Of a stretch of 64,000 nucleotides of DNA, positions 9,547 to 20,570 are shown piece after piece. The first letter of the stretch is position 1. Each line of letters starts with the position of its first letter. Made by a program: the position numbers and the translations under genes. Under the pieces are notes generated by a model. The model searched no databases and was not told where the DNA came from. It was given only the letters and a program-made list of their open reading frames with translations. Source of the stretch: Neurospora crassa OR74A. Lineage: Eukaryota; Ascomycota; Sordariomycetes; Sordariales; Sordariaceae. The stretch spans positions 4,526,001 to 4,590,000 of the forward strand of contig NC_026505.1 in assembly GCF_000182925.2 (NCBI RefSeq). Direction: 5' to 3'.

Positions 9547-10691
9547 TGTGATGTCTCGTGTGAGCGCCGAGCTTCACACCGTCCGTTTTGTTTGCTGCCT
9601 GGGCTGTAAACTGCTTTCACTTAATGTGAGGCGGTGGTCATTGAGGTTACTTTGTCTCGCTACTCGTATCAAGTGACCCAATATCGCCGTACTGCAAAAA
9701 GTTGTTGAGGACGTGATGTAAACGCCATCATGTCAGAGGCCTGTCAAGTGAGATCCAGTCCGTTCAGAGATATTTACACTACCCGACAGAACATGCAATG
9801 GCGTGGAGGGGTAGGTACCCGTTAAAGTGCGGATCCACTTCCTTCCTTATGTATCCGGCTTTCCATGTACCTTGTACCTCGACTTGTGACCAAGAATGGA
9901 CAGTACATCCGATCTGTAGGTATGCCGCGTAAGTGCGATGTGAACTGTTGACTTTTAGTTGTCAAGGTTACTTACCTATACGGCCGGGGATTCCCCTTTC
10001 AACCTCACCGGCTCACACCCCAACCGCATCGAATATCGTGACGAAAGATGTTGACTATACATACCCCAAATCAGTCAGGTACCTGAAATATACCGATAGA
10101 AGCAATCGTCGCATTCGTCACCTCCAATGACGGGTCCACATCGCCAATCGCGTTCCAGGGGCATCAGGGCCTGTCCCCGTCCGAGATCGACGCCAATTGG
10201 TTCCATTTCCTGTCTTCCAAGGGGGGGAGGCGGCCAAAAAATCCCCACGTTTCGGACTCCCGCCATGGACCCGGACCTGGCTTGCAGGTCTTGAGGTTCC
10301 TCTTCAACGCCGAGTTCGAGTCCGGCGGATCGGTGAACCGTCAAGGGAACTCAACAAATCTTTAAACACCACCTCATCTGGTTGATTCCTTCCTGTCTTT
10401 GGTGATATTCTTGTTTTAATCTTTTTTTTTTTTTTTTTTTTTTTTCCACGGGCGTACAGAGACGGTACCACGATACACGGCCCGAGATCTACGCACTGTA
10501 GTGTACTACCAAACGCGCCCAGTTCAGCACTCGCCAATCCGTTGTGACGATCCCGTTCAACCCCCTTTTTCTTCGTCGCAAGTCTTTTTTTTGTTTTGGA
10601 TATCGCAACACCAACGCGAAGCGCGACGATACATAATCTTTGACGCCTAACTATACACATCTCGATCCGGCCTACCACGCGCCTCTACACA
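9547..10691. promoter_or_regulatory. Divergent promoter region of YIH1 and the PQ-loop gene
   Basis: The 1.1 kb separates two ATGs that face away from each other. It contains a pure T24 tract at 10422-10445, a second short T-rich run near 10587, and TACCTG/GGTACC-type words near 9811 and 10079. No coding capacity is recognised. Confidence 0.5.
10422..10445. repeat. Homopolymer T24
   Basis: Uninterrupted run of 24 T residues about 250 bp before the start of the PQ-loop gene. Poly(dA:dT) tracts of this kind commonly exclude nucleosomes in fungal promoters; that role here is inference. Confidence 0.9.
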
Positions 10692-11677
10692 ATGTGGTGG
10701 TGGCTCACGGCCCTCTCGGGCAGCATCACTCCCCTCTTCCTCGTCCTCTCGCCCATCCTCTCCTATGGCGACCAAGCGCACTCCATGCACAAGGCCAAGT
10801 CCAGCGCCGGCTTCTCTTTGGACATTCCCTTGATCATGCTTGTTGCTTCTCTGCTCAGGTTAGTTGCGCCTCAAGCCCATGGTCCGCATTGCGACTTGCG
10901 ACGCTAGCTAACACCCGTGATTCGCAGGATATTCTACTATCCCGGCGCCAAGTATGACACCGCCCTGCTCATCCAGTCCCTCGTTATGGTCGGAGTCCAG
11001 GTCGTGCTCCTCAAGATCGCGCTGGACCACCGCCCTGCCCCATCTTCCAGGGGAGGTGACGCCGCTGTTCCCTTCGCGAAGGCGCAAGACGAAGAGTACC
11101 AGCGCCCATACAACTTCTGGCAGTGGAAGTCGCCCAAGCCGTACGTATACCAGTTGCTGCTGTCCGTTTGCATAACGACGTAAAAGCTAACACACACAGG
11201 TACTGGCAATTCGTCTTGTACCTCTTCGCCGGCCTTGTCGTCTGCCAGATCCTTTTCTCGCCCTTCGAGTCCCTCTACATGTCCTACTCCTCTCTGATCG
11301 GCTACATTGGTCTCTCCATCGAAGCGACCCTTCCCATCCCCCAGATCCTCATCAACCACAAGTCGCGCTCGTGCAAGGGTTTCCGCCTGTCGGTTTTGGC
11401 CATGTGGTTGGCCGGTGACGCCATGAAGATGTTCTGGTTCTTCACTTCGTCTAGCGAGATCCCCTGGTCCTTCAAGAGCTGCGGTATCTTCCAGGCCTGC
11501 TGCGACTCGTATCTTGGCGTCCAGTATCTGATGTATGGAAGCGGCGAGGGGGTCTCGAGCGCTATCAAGGATCATCCTCTCCATGACTACCCCGTGTCTG
11601 GGAGCCATAGCGTGGTCACTAGCCGTGAAGGTGCTGCGGCGAGGCGGACGTCGAACGCTGACAAGAGGATATCGTAG
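10692..11677 (+). CDS. ANY1: PQ-loop membrane protein, ANY1/PQLC1 (SLC66A2) family
   Basis: Three exons, 10692-10858, 10928-11140 and 11200-11677, give 285 residues; introns of 69 and 59 bp have GT and CAG ends. The protein starts MWWWLTALSGSITPLF and has about seven hydrophobic segments. The first PQ-loop unit reads ILSYGDQAHSMHKAKSSAGF, so its Pro-Gln is replaced by Asp-Gln. The second has an intact motif in LPIPQILINHKSRSCKGFR. The combination of RIFYYPGAKYD after the first unit and the order of segments matches yeast ANY1 and animal PQLC1, Golgi/endosomal proteins that affect phospholipid asymmetry and antagonise the NEO1 flippase. The last ~35 residues form a polar cytosolic tail rich in Arg and Ser. 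Family assignment is strong; the yeast-type role is by homology. Confidence 0.87.
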
Positions 11678-13438
11678 AGGATAGAAGATGGACTGTTTGG
11701 TATTCTATCATTGTAGAACTGCTGCGAGAAGATCCTCGATTGCTTCTGGTCAGCATCAGCTTGGAGAGCTGGTTATAATTGAATATTCTTTGCATTTTCT
11801 CTTTGACCGTCCGTTTCATTCCGTCTCAAATCTTGCTCTCATCCCTCTGCACCAGATTGATGGCCTGCCCTGTTCGGGAATTGTCTGGTTGCTGTTCCAA
11901 GAGTAGCTGTGCAACCAATCATGCTCCCAGGATCTTGGTTTTTTTTTGTTTGCATGGATTTGGACGAAGCCTTGGGTCGCGAAATTGTCAGGGATGGGCA
12001 GCTCACCCTTGTCTTTTTTCCCCTTGGCTGGTGAAGCTCTGATAGTGGACAACACCCAGCCACGTCAGGAATTCCGACTGGAGATACTTCAACCTCTCCA
12101 AAATCAGCTCTGGAAAAGGTTCTATTTAATTTTTAGCATTGCTATGGTTTTCAACTACCTTTACTCCCAGGAAACCCCCAGAATTATGTTAGCATGACCG
12201 TTTGATATCTGTCCGTCCAAGTCTCGGGCAAACAAATTTGAACCAACTCCTACCACCGAGTGGAGTGCAAAAAGAGCGCGGGCAGTCCACTTATTTCACC
12301 CTCAGCCATTCTCCCCTCTTTCCAGAATTCGATTGCAGCCAAAAAGTTCCCCTGAGACGAAGTGTGGGGGCTGACAAAAAGTAAACAAAACCGCGGCCAA
12401 GCTTATTGCTCCGGGCAACATCACACAACACTGACACAATACCTCTTTGTTTATATCGCCAAAAGGGGGGCTGCGGGCCAGTCAATACCTTTCGGGCTCA
12501 CTAGCAAACAAATACGGCTTCTACATGCCCCCTTTCAATTCCGAACAACAATTTCTGCGCTGGGTGTTGGATCTACGGTAGGGCAACACCTCGACGGTTG
12601 ACAGGCCCCAGTATCGTGTCTACTTGCTGGACTGGATGCGCGCTTGGCGTGTTGGATGACTTATAGGTAAGTCATGATCGATTTGAACTTGAGTTGTGTA
12701 TTTCTAAGAATTCGCTTTCCTTGCGTTGCTCTACTATATCGCTTTCTTTCTAATGTTCCATGTCCAAATGTGCATTTTCGTCTTCGGTATTAGATATGGG
12801 CATGTCTACATACCTACCTCTGTGGACCATATCTGAGATGGAAATCTGCTCTTCCGGCACCTCTAAAGATCAAAACTTTTCTTGTATACCTTCAAGATCT
12901 CTCAATTGCATTTAGTGCCTTCATATAGCTCTCAAGTTGATGCAACCCAGATTGTCAGAACCACCCATATGTCTGAGAGTCATGTTATAGGGCTTTTCTC
13001 TCCCCATTTGCACTCCTTGGATTTGTTTGCTCCTGATCACCAAAACTTGTGCTCTGTCCTTTTTCATCGGACCTTCACAAACGAACTTGTGCTAACCATG
13101 CATACCAGTGGCTACCTATCAGGCCTCGAGTCGGACCAATTCAAATTTACCGGCAGGTGTGTTGGTTTTTCGAATTCTGGGCCTTCCACTTGTGGTCATC
13201 TATCGACCTCGAGGAACATCGGATGACAGAAGTCTTCGGAAAAATACTATCCGATGTGAACCCTCCTGTTGCCTGTGGCTCCCGTTCTCAATCTTCTCTC
13301 GCATAAAGTCCTCGCTGTTTGGACTTCTACATTCCACCCCACTGTCCTCACTCTCACATCCTCTCTCCTCTTTCCACCATCCACGATCCCGAGGAAGAAC
13401 ATCACCAAGGACAGCAGGCCATTCACTGGTTAACCGGG

Positions 13439-13477
13439 TTATATATATATATATATATATAATATATATATATATAC
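13439..13477. repeat. (AT)n microsatellite
   Basis: About 38 bp of alternating A and T with one AA interruption, about 185 bp before the start codon of the AT-hook gene. Confidence 0.9.
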
Positions 13478-13598
13478 ACTCTCATACCGTCTTCGACAGC
13501 TCACTCTCCTCTCGGACAAATCGCGCTAACTTTCCCAAAACTGGAACTAGCCGACTGAACTTCGGCATTTTGTGGAATTTCTCAAGACATACCAATCA

Positions 13599-13651
13599 GT
13601 TAGTACTCTCCCAATCACACTCGCGCCGCGATACTGGCTAACAATTTGCAG
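13599..13651 (+). other. Probable 5' UTR intron of the AT-hook gene
   Basis: A 53 bp interval begins GTTAGT, has CTAAC at about 13638 and ends TTTGCAG ten bases before the ATG at 13662. All three signals fit a standard fungal intron. It lies wholly in the leader; splicing is inferred. Confidence 0.55.
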
Positions 13652-13661
13652 TAGAAGTAAA

Positions 13662-15390
13662 ATGCCGGCAAACTTCAAGACCTACGAGGCCCAGGCGCGC
13701 CTTTTGGCCGCAGTGATCGCGGCTCATCCCGAGCTCAGGCTCAACTACAAGGGTAAGAACCCATGATTTTTGTGTCCTTTCCTCTCACTTTCGTCTTTCG
13801 ACGTGCCTGTTCTGCTCCATGGCTCTCCATTATCTCACCTACTCGGCGCCTCCGACATGATCGTGTCACGACGGCATCACCAGTCTCAGCTCTTCCAGTG
13901 GTCGAGTCACAACTCAAGATGCTGATGAGATTCCAGCAATCGCACAGCACTATGGCAAGTCCGCAACCATGAGCGCCCTTGAGCATCGCTTCCGCCCTGT
14001 TCGTAAACAGGCGGAATGCTTGCGCCTTGCTGTCAGTAGGGGCGATGATCCGGAGGAGATTGACATCCTCGAAACCGGCGGTATGAAGCATCTTGGCAAC
14101 ATCAACACCTGTCACTTCGTCATCAGACTTTGTTATCTGGGCTTTCCAATTTCACTCTCGTCTCAGATTATTATCGTGGCTTTTCTGAACATCGCTAACA
14201 TTGTTTTCGCCCCAGAACTTGCCAGATACTTTGGCGAATCTACCGCCGACGGCCTCCAGTTCCAATTCCGTAGCATCAAAGCTGGCGCTGAAGCCATCAA
14301 GAACGCAGTCGACAACGGCGAAGATCCCATTGAAGCGTTCAACAACGTCGGCTCCGGCTCAGGAGCCAACAAAACGCCTTCAGGCCGCAAGCGTGGCCGT
14401 CCAGCCGGTACTCCAGCCTCCGGCAGAAGCCGCGCTGGAGCTGGTACTCCTGCTACCGGCAAAAGCACGAGCACTACCGCCAAGCCGCGGAGGTCAACAG
14501 CCAAGAAGGCGAATTACGTAGAGCCGCAAACGACTACGGATAAGGACGAGTCGGCTGCGTCTGTCGACTACGACGCCTTGGATGACTCTCCCACCGGCCA
14601 CTTGGCGAAGAAGACGCGTACGACGCCCATCAAGACTGCTTTGCCGCCCAGACGCATGTCTGGTGCTGCCGCGCCGCCCTCTCAGCCAGTCTTCAAGACC
14701 GAGGCCCTCGATGAGATCTTTGAGGTCAGCGATAGGCTGCCTTCTCCCTCTCCGATGCCGCCGCTGCCTTCTACTGCTACTGGTGGTAATAACGACTTCT
14801 TCACCAACGGTATGGCGCGAAACGAGCGCGCCGCATCTGAGTATCACACGCCTGCGCCAGAGTTTCCCCCCAATGCCTCTGCACAAACAAGCCAGAGCCA
14901 GTCCCAGTCCCAGTCCCAGGGCTTCAACATCAAGCAGGAGGCCCTCTCCTACAACAACGGCGGCATGTCCTTCGACGGTGGAGTGACCACCAGCTTTGCT
15001 TCCGCTACCACCAGCATCTTTGGCGGTAACAATGGATATACCGCCACCACCACCGGCGGATACCTTCACCAGCAACAGAACACCCAAGAGAGCAGCAACA
15101 ACAATAACAATAACAACAACAACAACTCTGCTGGGTACATCAACATTGTTAGTGACGACGAAGATGATTACACGCAGTCCCAGAGTCTCTTTGGCGCTGC
15201 CGTCCGTCCCCTGGGAGGAGGAGGAGGAGGAGGAGGACACGGAAGCTCTGGAAATTTCAGCCAGGCTTTTACTGCGACTCCGGGCATGGGCGGCATGGGC
15301 TTGCCGAGCACCATGACCGGGGACGGTAGTGGTGGTGGTAATGGTGACATCGGTTCCTTCTACGTGGATGAGGATCAATATGAGATCTAG
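13662..15390 (+). CDS. Undescribed AT-hook protein with two tandem YG-S repeat units and a SUMO-binding-like motif
   Basis: Three exons, 13662-13752, 13937-14080 and 14216-15390, give 469 residues starting MPANFKTYEAQARLLAAVIA. The N-terminus holds two related units: AIAQHYGKSATMSALEHRF (about 31-50), then ELARYFGESTADGLQFQFR (about 79-98). Each is followed by a Lys/Arg and Ala-rich helix and a DDPEE or EDPIE turn, suggesting a tandem helix-turn-helix-like domain. An AT-hook core RKRGRPAGT lies at about 134-142, with further Lys/Arg/Thr-rich sequence to about 170. The remainder is disordered: an SQ repeat (about 310), an Asn run (about 370-380), a Gly run (about 410), and YINIVSDDEDD (about 384-394), a hydrophobic core plus acidic stretch like a SUMO-interacting motif. 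I do not recognise a named family; a chromatin or DNA-binding role is inference. Intron 2 is a multiple of three without stops. Confidence 0.75.
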
Positions 15391-15401
15391 AGGGAGTTGG
15401 C

Positions 15402-15433
<32 letters not shown>

Positions 15434-16765
15434 TCCCTGGTGCTGTCTTGCAAAGGCGGGGCACCTCACCCTCCTCACCCGATCGATCACCCGCAGTCGC
15501 AAACTTGAGGTGGGCAGACATTGACGGCACAGCTACCTCCAAGGTCACTGCTTAACGACGTACTGAGAGAGAAAAACGGCGCATCGGTGTCTCTAGAGGT
15601 ATAGGATCCTCCCAAAATCTGCATTTGCCCCTTTCCTTCTTGCTTTTCTCTTTTTTTCCCCCCATTTTCTTTTTCTTTTTCTTTTCCATTCAACATTCAG
15701 GTTCACAATGAGGGATATAACAACTTGCTTCCATACTCTTTACAAAGCAACAACAACACAAGAAAAAAAAAAAACATTCATGGCATGGAGCGGTGCAGGA
15801 TAGTTCGTCTTGATTCATGAGGAACCATGTCTACCTCTACACAGTTGTGGTACCAGGTCAGCAGCAGGGTGCCCGGATTTCAACCACGATTACGGCAACG
15901 AGGAGACCTACCATCTACGGGGCCGGGTTCGACAAAGACACGCTACATAGATCTTGGTGGTTGAAACTTTGCGTCTCGGGGTGTATGGTTGCTCGCGGAC
16001 ATCCTCAGGGACCTGAAGATCAAAGCTACTTTCCGGCGAAGGATACCTACCTAGAGGTATGTTCCTCCAGCAGTAGATGATGAGCACGCAAGAGATACCG
16101 TTCTACGCAATCATCGCGGGCCAAGTCAACCTGCATTGGTATTCAAGGGCTTTAGTTGAGGACGGGAATGCAACTAAGTCATCCAACATGGGGGCGGTGG
16201 TGAATGGTGAACGGCGAATGGCGCATGGCGAATGGTGCATGATGGGAGGGATATCTTTGCGATTCCTCAAGAGATTCAGTGTTTGTAGAGAGTCATGTAC
16301 GTACCCAGGTAAATCTGCACTTCGAATGGTTCGGCTTTTAGACACACTTACTCCCAATTTGATGTGCACATTTGTCGCCGATGTGTAAGAGCAGTCTCGG
16401 CTTTTGGTGTTTTTCTCGTCAACGAACCTCATACCTACAACGATGAATCACACTTGGGAAAAGGGCACGAAGACCAGATAAGGATTATAACGTGACCACT
16501 AAGCCGCTGGTATTTCTTCTACGCTCATCATACATCTAGTCACTACAAGTTACACCTATAAGTCTATCAGAAATGTCAAAGGCAACGCAACCCCACATGG
16601 CTTTTACTTCAACGTACAGCACCACAACCCATCACTTTCTATGGTAATGCTTGGTCCCATCCAACCCGCCTTAGATGCATCTCAACCCATATCATTGTGA
16701 AACTCCTTTCAATGCTGTGCCACTTCTCCCACTAAACCGCAACTCTTCTTCGTTGGCGCTCATAT
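15391..16765. other. Convergent 3' intergenic region
   Basis: 1.4 kb between the stop codons of the AT-hook gene and MET12. It starts with a (TC)n microsatellite at 15407-15432, has T/C-rich and A-rich runs near 15640-15690 and 15760, and a short imperfect GAATGGYG-type repeat at about 16200-16245. No gene is recognised. Confidence 0.55.
15407..15432. repeat. (TC)n microsatellite
   Basis: About 13 TC units directly after the stop codon of the AT-hook gene, in its 3' untranslated region. Confidence 0.9.
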
Positions 16766-18811
16766 CTACTGAGACAACAACTTCCAAAGGCCGTCCTTCT
16801 CAAGATAATCATGATGAATCACATTAACCAGCCAAAGATCCTCCTTCAAGTCCTCCAACAACTTCTGGGTGTCGGATCCCTTTCCGTAGATCTTGGCCCA
16901 CTCGCTCCAAATTCCAAACGCCTCCTCACTCCACGCGCGGAAGCTGACCTCCTCGATGATGGTCGGCGTCAGGATTTCCTTGCCGGGGAACACGCCCCAG
17001 GTTACCGCGTTGGTGCTAGGCTCATGCGGCCTGTGGTCGGCCTCAGCAGTTCCCTCCGCTTCGGCGGCCATTCTCGCACGAAAGTTAATAGTGTCGGTGC
17101 TGACAAAGTCCCCGGCGGCATTGGTGGCGAAAAAGCACACGGTGTCCTTCATGTCTGGCTGCTTCAGTTTCGCTTCGAGTACCCGCCAGTCGGCCGAGGG
17201 GATGAAAAACTCGACAAAGGCCTTTTGAAAGACGAAGCCGTTCTCGGGGCCCCAGCCAAAGGTGCCGTCGTCCGATCGCAGGCCGTTCACGGCGGGCTGG
17301 GAGGCAAGCGACCACCAGCCCCTGGAATTGAGCTCAATCAGATTGTCCCGGATGGCTTCCGTCTCGTCGTTGAAACCCTCTTCACTCCAGGGGATGGCGG
17401 AAAGCTCGCCCTTCAAATGACGGATAAAGATCTTGTTGATATCCTCCGTGGTCTTGGGGGAGCCCCACAGCTGGAGCGCCTGGGGGACGGTGACGTGCAG
17501 GCTGACGCCGTAGCCGTCAATTTGACCGTAGGCCGGAGATCTGGCGTCACCCCATCTGCCGTTGGGGAAATCGTCCCAAGTCGCTTCTCGGCCCAAGACA
17601 CCCTCGCCTTCAGAGATCGCCAGTGTGTTAGCTCTGGTGTTGACGGGCTCTGCCGGAAGACCGGCCTCCGAAGGCGAAGCCTCGTAGTCTGGATGCGAGG
17701 GTCTCTGGTTGGCGACAATCACCCGATCCCGCGGGTCGGAGCCAATTGAGCCCTTTCTAGTCGACAGGTCCTGAATCGATCGAGTTGGGACCGAAGATCC
17801 GTTAATCCTGAGTTGAGGGATGTCTGGCAGGATGGCAGACTCGTCCTCATCGGGCGTTCCAGGGGGTATGAGATTCGTGCGTTCGGCGATGAATGCGACG
17901 GCCTTCTCCAGGTTCAAAGTATAGAAGTGGAAGCCTCGCGGGCCAGGTGTCCTGCTCTTGATCTCCTTGATGCGCTCAATCATCTCACTGACAATCGCGA
18001 CACCCTCCATCTTGACCTTCTCATCGTCTCCCTTTACAGCGTCAAGGCGGGCCATGAGGGCCGGCGGGATCTTGGCGTGGCTAAGTTTCGTCGTTCTCTT
18101 GATCATCTGGTAGCTCTGGATGGGCATAAGGCCGGGGATGATGATGACGTCCTTGAAGGCACCGCTAGGGTGGTCTCGCAGAGTATTCTCGAAATGCTCG
18201 TAAGCGTCAATGTCGAAGAAGAGTTGTGTCATGATGAAATCGGCACCGGCCTGGACTTTTTCAACGAGATAAGGGAGATCATGCTCCAAGCTCTGCTCGC
18301 GAGGATGGGCCTCCTCTGCATGGCCCTCGGGATAAGCGGCAACACCAATGCAGAAGTAGTCGCCGTGAGTTTTCTTGATATAGCGGACGAGGTCGGCGGC
18401 CCAAGAGAATTCCTCGTCATCGGTCGGCTCGGGGTCGTTCTCATCGTGGTATTCGGCAGCCCTCGGGGGATCGCCTCTAAGGGCAAGGATGTTGCGGATT
18501 CCAAGGACCTTTGCGTCCTCGAGGGTCTTGTCTAGCAGGCGACGGCTCATGTTTGTGCAGGTAAGATGAAGACATGTTGTGAGGCCAAGCTCGCGCTGGC
18601 AGATTTCGGCAAGCTCGAGAGACTTTTGGGCGGTTGAACCTCCGGCGCCCCAAGTGACGTTGACGAAAAGCGGCCTAAGTCCTCTTGCCATACGTTCGAG
18701 ACGGTCGCGTAGGTTTGCGAAGCCCATAGCGGTCTTTGGAGGGAAAAACTCGAGCGAGAAGTAGTTGCTGTCGGGCGGCAAGGCCGCGACCTTGTCGGTG
18801 ATCTTCTCCAT
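16766..18811 (-). CDS. MET12: Methylenetetrahydrofolate reductase, MET12 type
   Basis: Single-exon gene of 681 residues; the start chosen is the ATG at 18811 (MEKITDKVAALPPDSNYFSL), since the frame further upstream has no ATG. The enzyme reduces 5,10-methylene- to 5-methyl-tetrahydrofolate with FAD, the methyl donor for methionine synthesis. The N-terminal catalytic TIM barrel (about 1-310) has FSLEFFPPKT with the catalytic Glu at residue 21, FVNVTWGAGGSTAQKS, LHLTCTNM and NILALRGDPPRA. The linker (about 360-440) is polar. The C-terminal regulatory region, which binds SAM in animal enzymes, has FPNGRWGDARSPAYG, WGWGP-type and NAVTWGVFPGKEI segments. The FFPPKT start and SPAYG...DGYGVS segments resemble yeast MET12 more than MET13, of which most fungi have one each. 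Confidence 0.93.
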   Translation of the reverse strand: MEKITDKVAALPPDSNYFSLEFFPPKTAMGFANLRDRLERMARGLRPLFVNVTWGAGGSTAQKSLELAEICQRELGLTTCLHLTCTNMSRRLLDKTLEDAKVLGIRNILALRGDPPRAAEYHDENDPEPTDDEEFSWAADLVRYIKKTHGDYFCIGVAAYPEGHAEEAHPREQSLEHDLPYLVEKVQAGADFIMTQLFFDIDAYEHFENTLRDHPSGAFKDVIIIPGLMPIQSYQMIKRTTKLSHAKIPPALMARLDAVKGDDEKVKMEGVAIVSEMIERIKEIKSRTPGPRGFHFYTLNLEKAVAFIAERTNLIPPGTPDEDESAILPDIPQLRINGSSVPTRSIQDLSTRKGSIGSDPRDRVIVANQRPSHPDYEASPSEAGLPAEPVNTRANTLAISEGEGVLGREATWDDFPNGRWGDARSPAYGQIDGYGVSLHVTVPQALQLWGSPKTTEDINKIFIRHLKGELSAIPWSEEGFNDETEAIRDNLIELNSRGWWSLASQPAVNGLRSDDGTFGWGPENGFVFQKAFVEFFIPSADWRVLEAKLKQPDMKDTVCFFATNAAGDFVSTDTINFRARMAAEAEGTAEADHRPHEPSTNAVTWGVFPGKEILTPTIIEEVSFRAWSEEAFGIWSEWAKIYGKGSDTQKLLEDLKEDLWLVNVIHHDYLEKDGLWKLLSQ

Positions 18812-20546
18812 TGCGTACGGTACTGTGTGTGATTGGATTCGGTATGGTGATGTTCTGCGTATGTATGTTGTTAAAATGACCGTGGAGTGTTGAACCTCAA
18901 CGGTAATGTGTTGTTTGTGAGTGTAGTGGGATAGAATTGGTTGTGGTGTTGAAGAGTGGTTTGGTTGGTGTCTTTGTAGAAACGGCAATTCCCCCTTGCC
19001 GCAGGAGTTGCAGGTACAGACCGTCTCGGGTCTCCAGCGATTGTTGGGATGGCGGGGTCTTTCTTTCTCCGCAGTCGGAGGTACCTACAGCTAGGTAAGT
19101 ACTGACTGATAAGTTGATAGTCTATCTCGCCTTTGAGTTGCAAAGGCAGTGCGTCTGTATAAACATAGATATTGCAATGGATGAAAGCACAGGAGGAGGT
19201 TAGAGAGATCTACGCAGATGAGAAATAAGTTGCCATGCCCCGGTCAGGTGGTCACCACGAAGGAAAAAAAAAAAAAAAAAAAGAGACGAATAATTCTTTG
19301 CCATCCCTTCTCCAAATGGTACGTACCTTGACTGAGCCGGTGGGGGAAAGACATTACCCCACTCCAGGGAAGCTTGCAGCGTGGGGTAGCTTGTCGAATC
19401 ACCCTTGGCTTCTTTAGCTCCCTGACGTAAGGCGGCCCTTCTGAGCGGCCAATGGTCGCGGTGACAGTGCGTTCCGTCTCGCAGGTGTGGGGAACGGCAG
19501 TTCTGTTTGCGCCGAGATGCTGCTGGGGCAACCCGACCCGGGCATTGATTACATCGGGATATCAAAGCAAGATAGTGTGTACACTGGTCTAACTGGCTAG
19601 TAGGTCAAATATACTATGTAGCGACGACACCTTGTCGCCTCTAACCACATAGAGGTAAGTCACTGTTCCATCCGTAGTGACCGACGGAAGTTGATACCTC
19701 TACTGAAAAGAACCAAATGTTTGACAGCAACGAAATGACAAAACTCACTGAACGCATCTGCCTACCTGTGTCGACTACTCGCTACACGGGAGGATACACG
19801 GATTCAGTGGCCTGCCGTCCTCCTCCTTCCTTGAGATCAAGGCCCCTTCATGTCAGTTTCATCCGAGTCAGTTCTTTGCTACGCCCCAAATCAGTAGCAG
19901 GCCGGTCATAGTATTCTGTCTGGGCACTTTAAAAACGTGACCGTGTTTCTAGAGACTTAAGGGATCTAGAAAAGCAGCCGAGTTAGCCTCAAGCAACTTA
20001 TACACGCAGGGTTGGGATGAAATTCCATGTATCGCGCAATTCAGATTGTGAATGCCATAATGACTCCTCAGATTCAACCCATGATGATGAACCCGCGCAC
20101 ATGTCGCAAAAGCAACACGGACGGGTTCCGTCATTGCTGAATCGGTTTACCGGATGATGTTCGTATCATCATGAACGCGCATTGGGCCGCAGAAAACGAG
20201 AGGCACACTGGAACTTACAATTTCGTAAGTAGGAGGATTCATAACATGCGCTAGGCATTCATTCCCTCAGTTTCACCCTGGCAGCATAGGATACGCAGTA
20301 CTGTTACAACTACCAGCAGCGAGCCAGACAAAATATTGTAGTGATGAAAGGATATGGAATGTCCGGATCTTGCTTCAGGTCATCATCGCATCATGGACGC
20401 CGCGCAAATGGGGCTCTCGTGATGATGGTTTTAAACAAGGGCAATTTAGAGGAGTTCTTCTTGACTTTCACAATCCGTATCGTCGGTTGCGCGGAAGCGA
20501 TCAGGTGCAGCCCAACGGTGTTTTATGGAAATGTGGTCGTGGTTGT

Positions 20547-20570
20547 GAAGAAGAAGAAGAAGAAGAAAAG
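20547..20570. repeat. (GAA)n microsatellite
   Basis: About seven GAA units ending in GAAAAGG, in non-coding DNA. Confidence 0.85.

Larger units (their letters stand above)
11678..13661. other. 2 kb intergenic region before the AT-hook gene
   Basis: No gene is recognised. The interval includes an imperfect AT dinucleotide repeat at about 13439-13477. Its right end is the leader of the AT-hook gene, including a probable 5' UTR intron. The sequence from about 13,260 on is C/T-rich on the plus strand, as expected for a leader. Confidence 0.55.

Noticed and set aside
14494-15453. 319-codon minus-strand open frame opposite the AT-hook gene
   Set aside because: Its composition mirrors the Gly, Asn and Ser-Gln repeats of the plus-strand gene, and the plus-strand model has correct splice sites and repeat homology.
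16811-17749. 312-codon plus-strand open frame opposite MET12
   Set aside because: It is antisense to a conserved catalytic gene with strong codon bias, which creates long shadow frames; no domain is present in it.
18812-18988. N-terminal extension of MET12
   Set aside because: Only a TTG begins the longer frame; the ATG at 18811 gives a normal MTHFR start close to the catalytic Glu motif.
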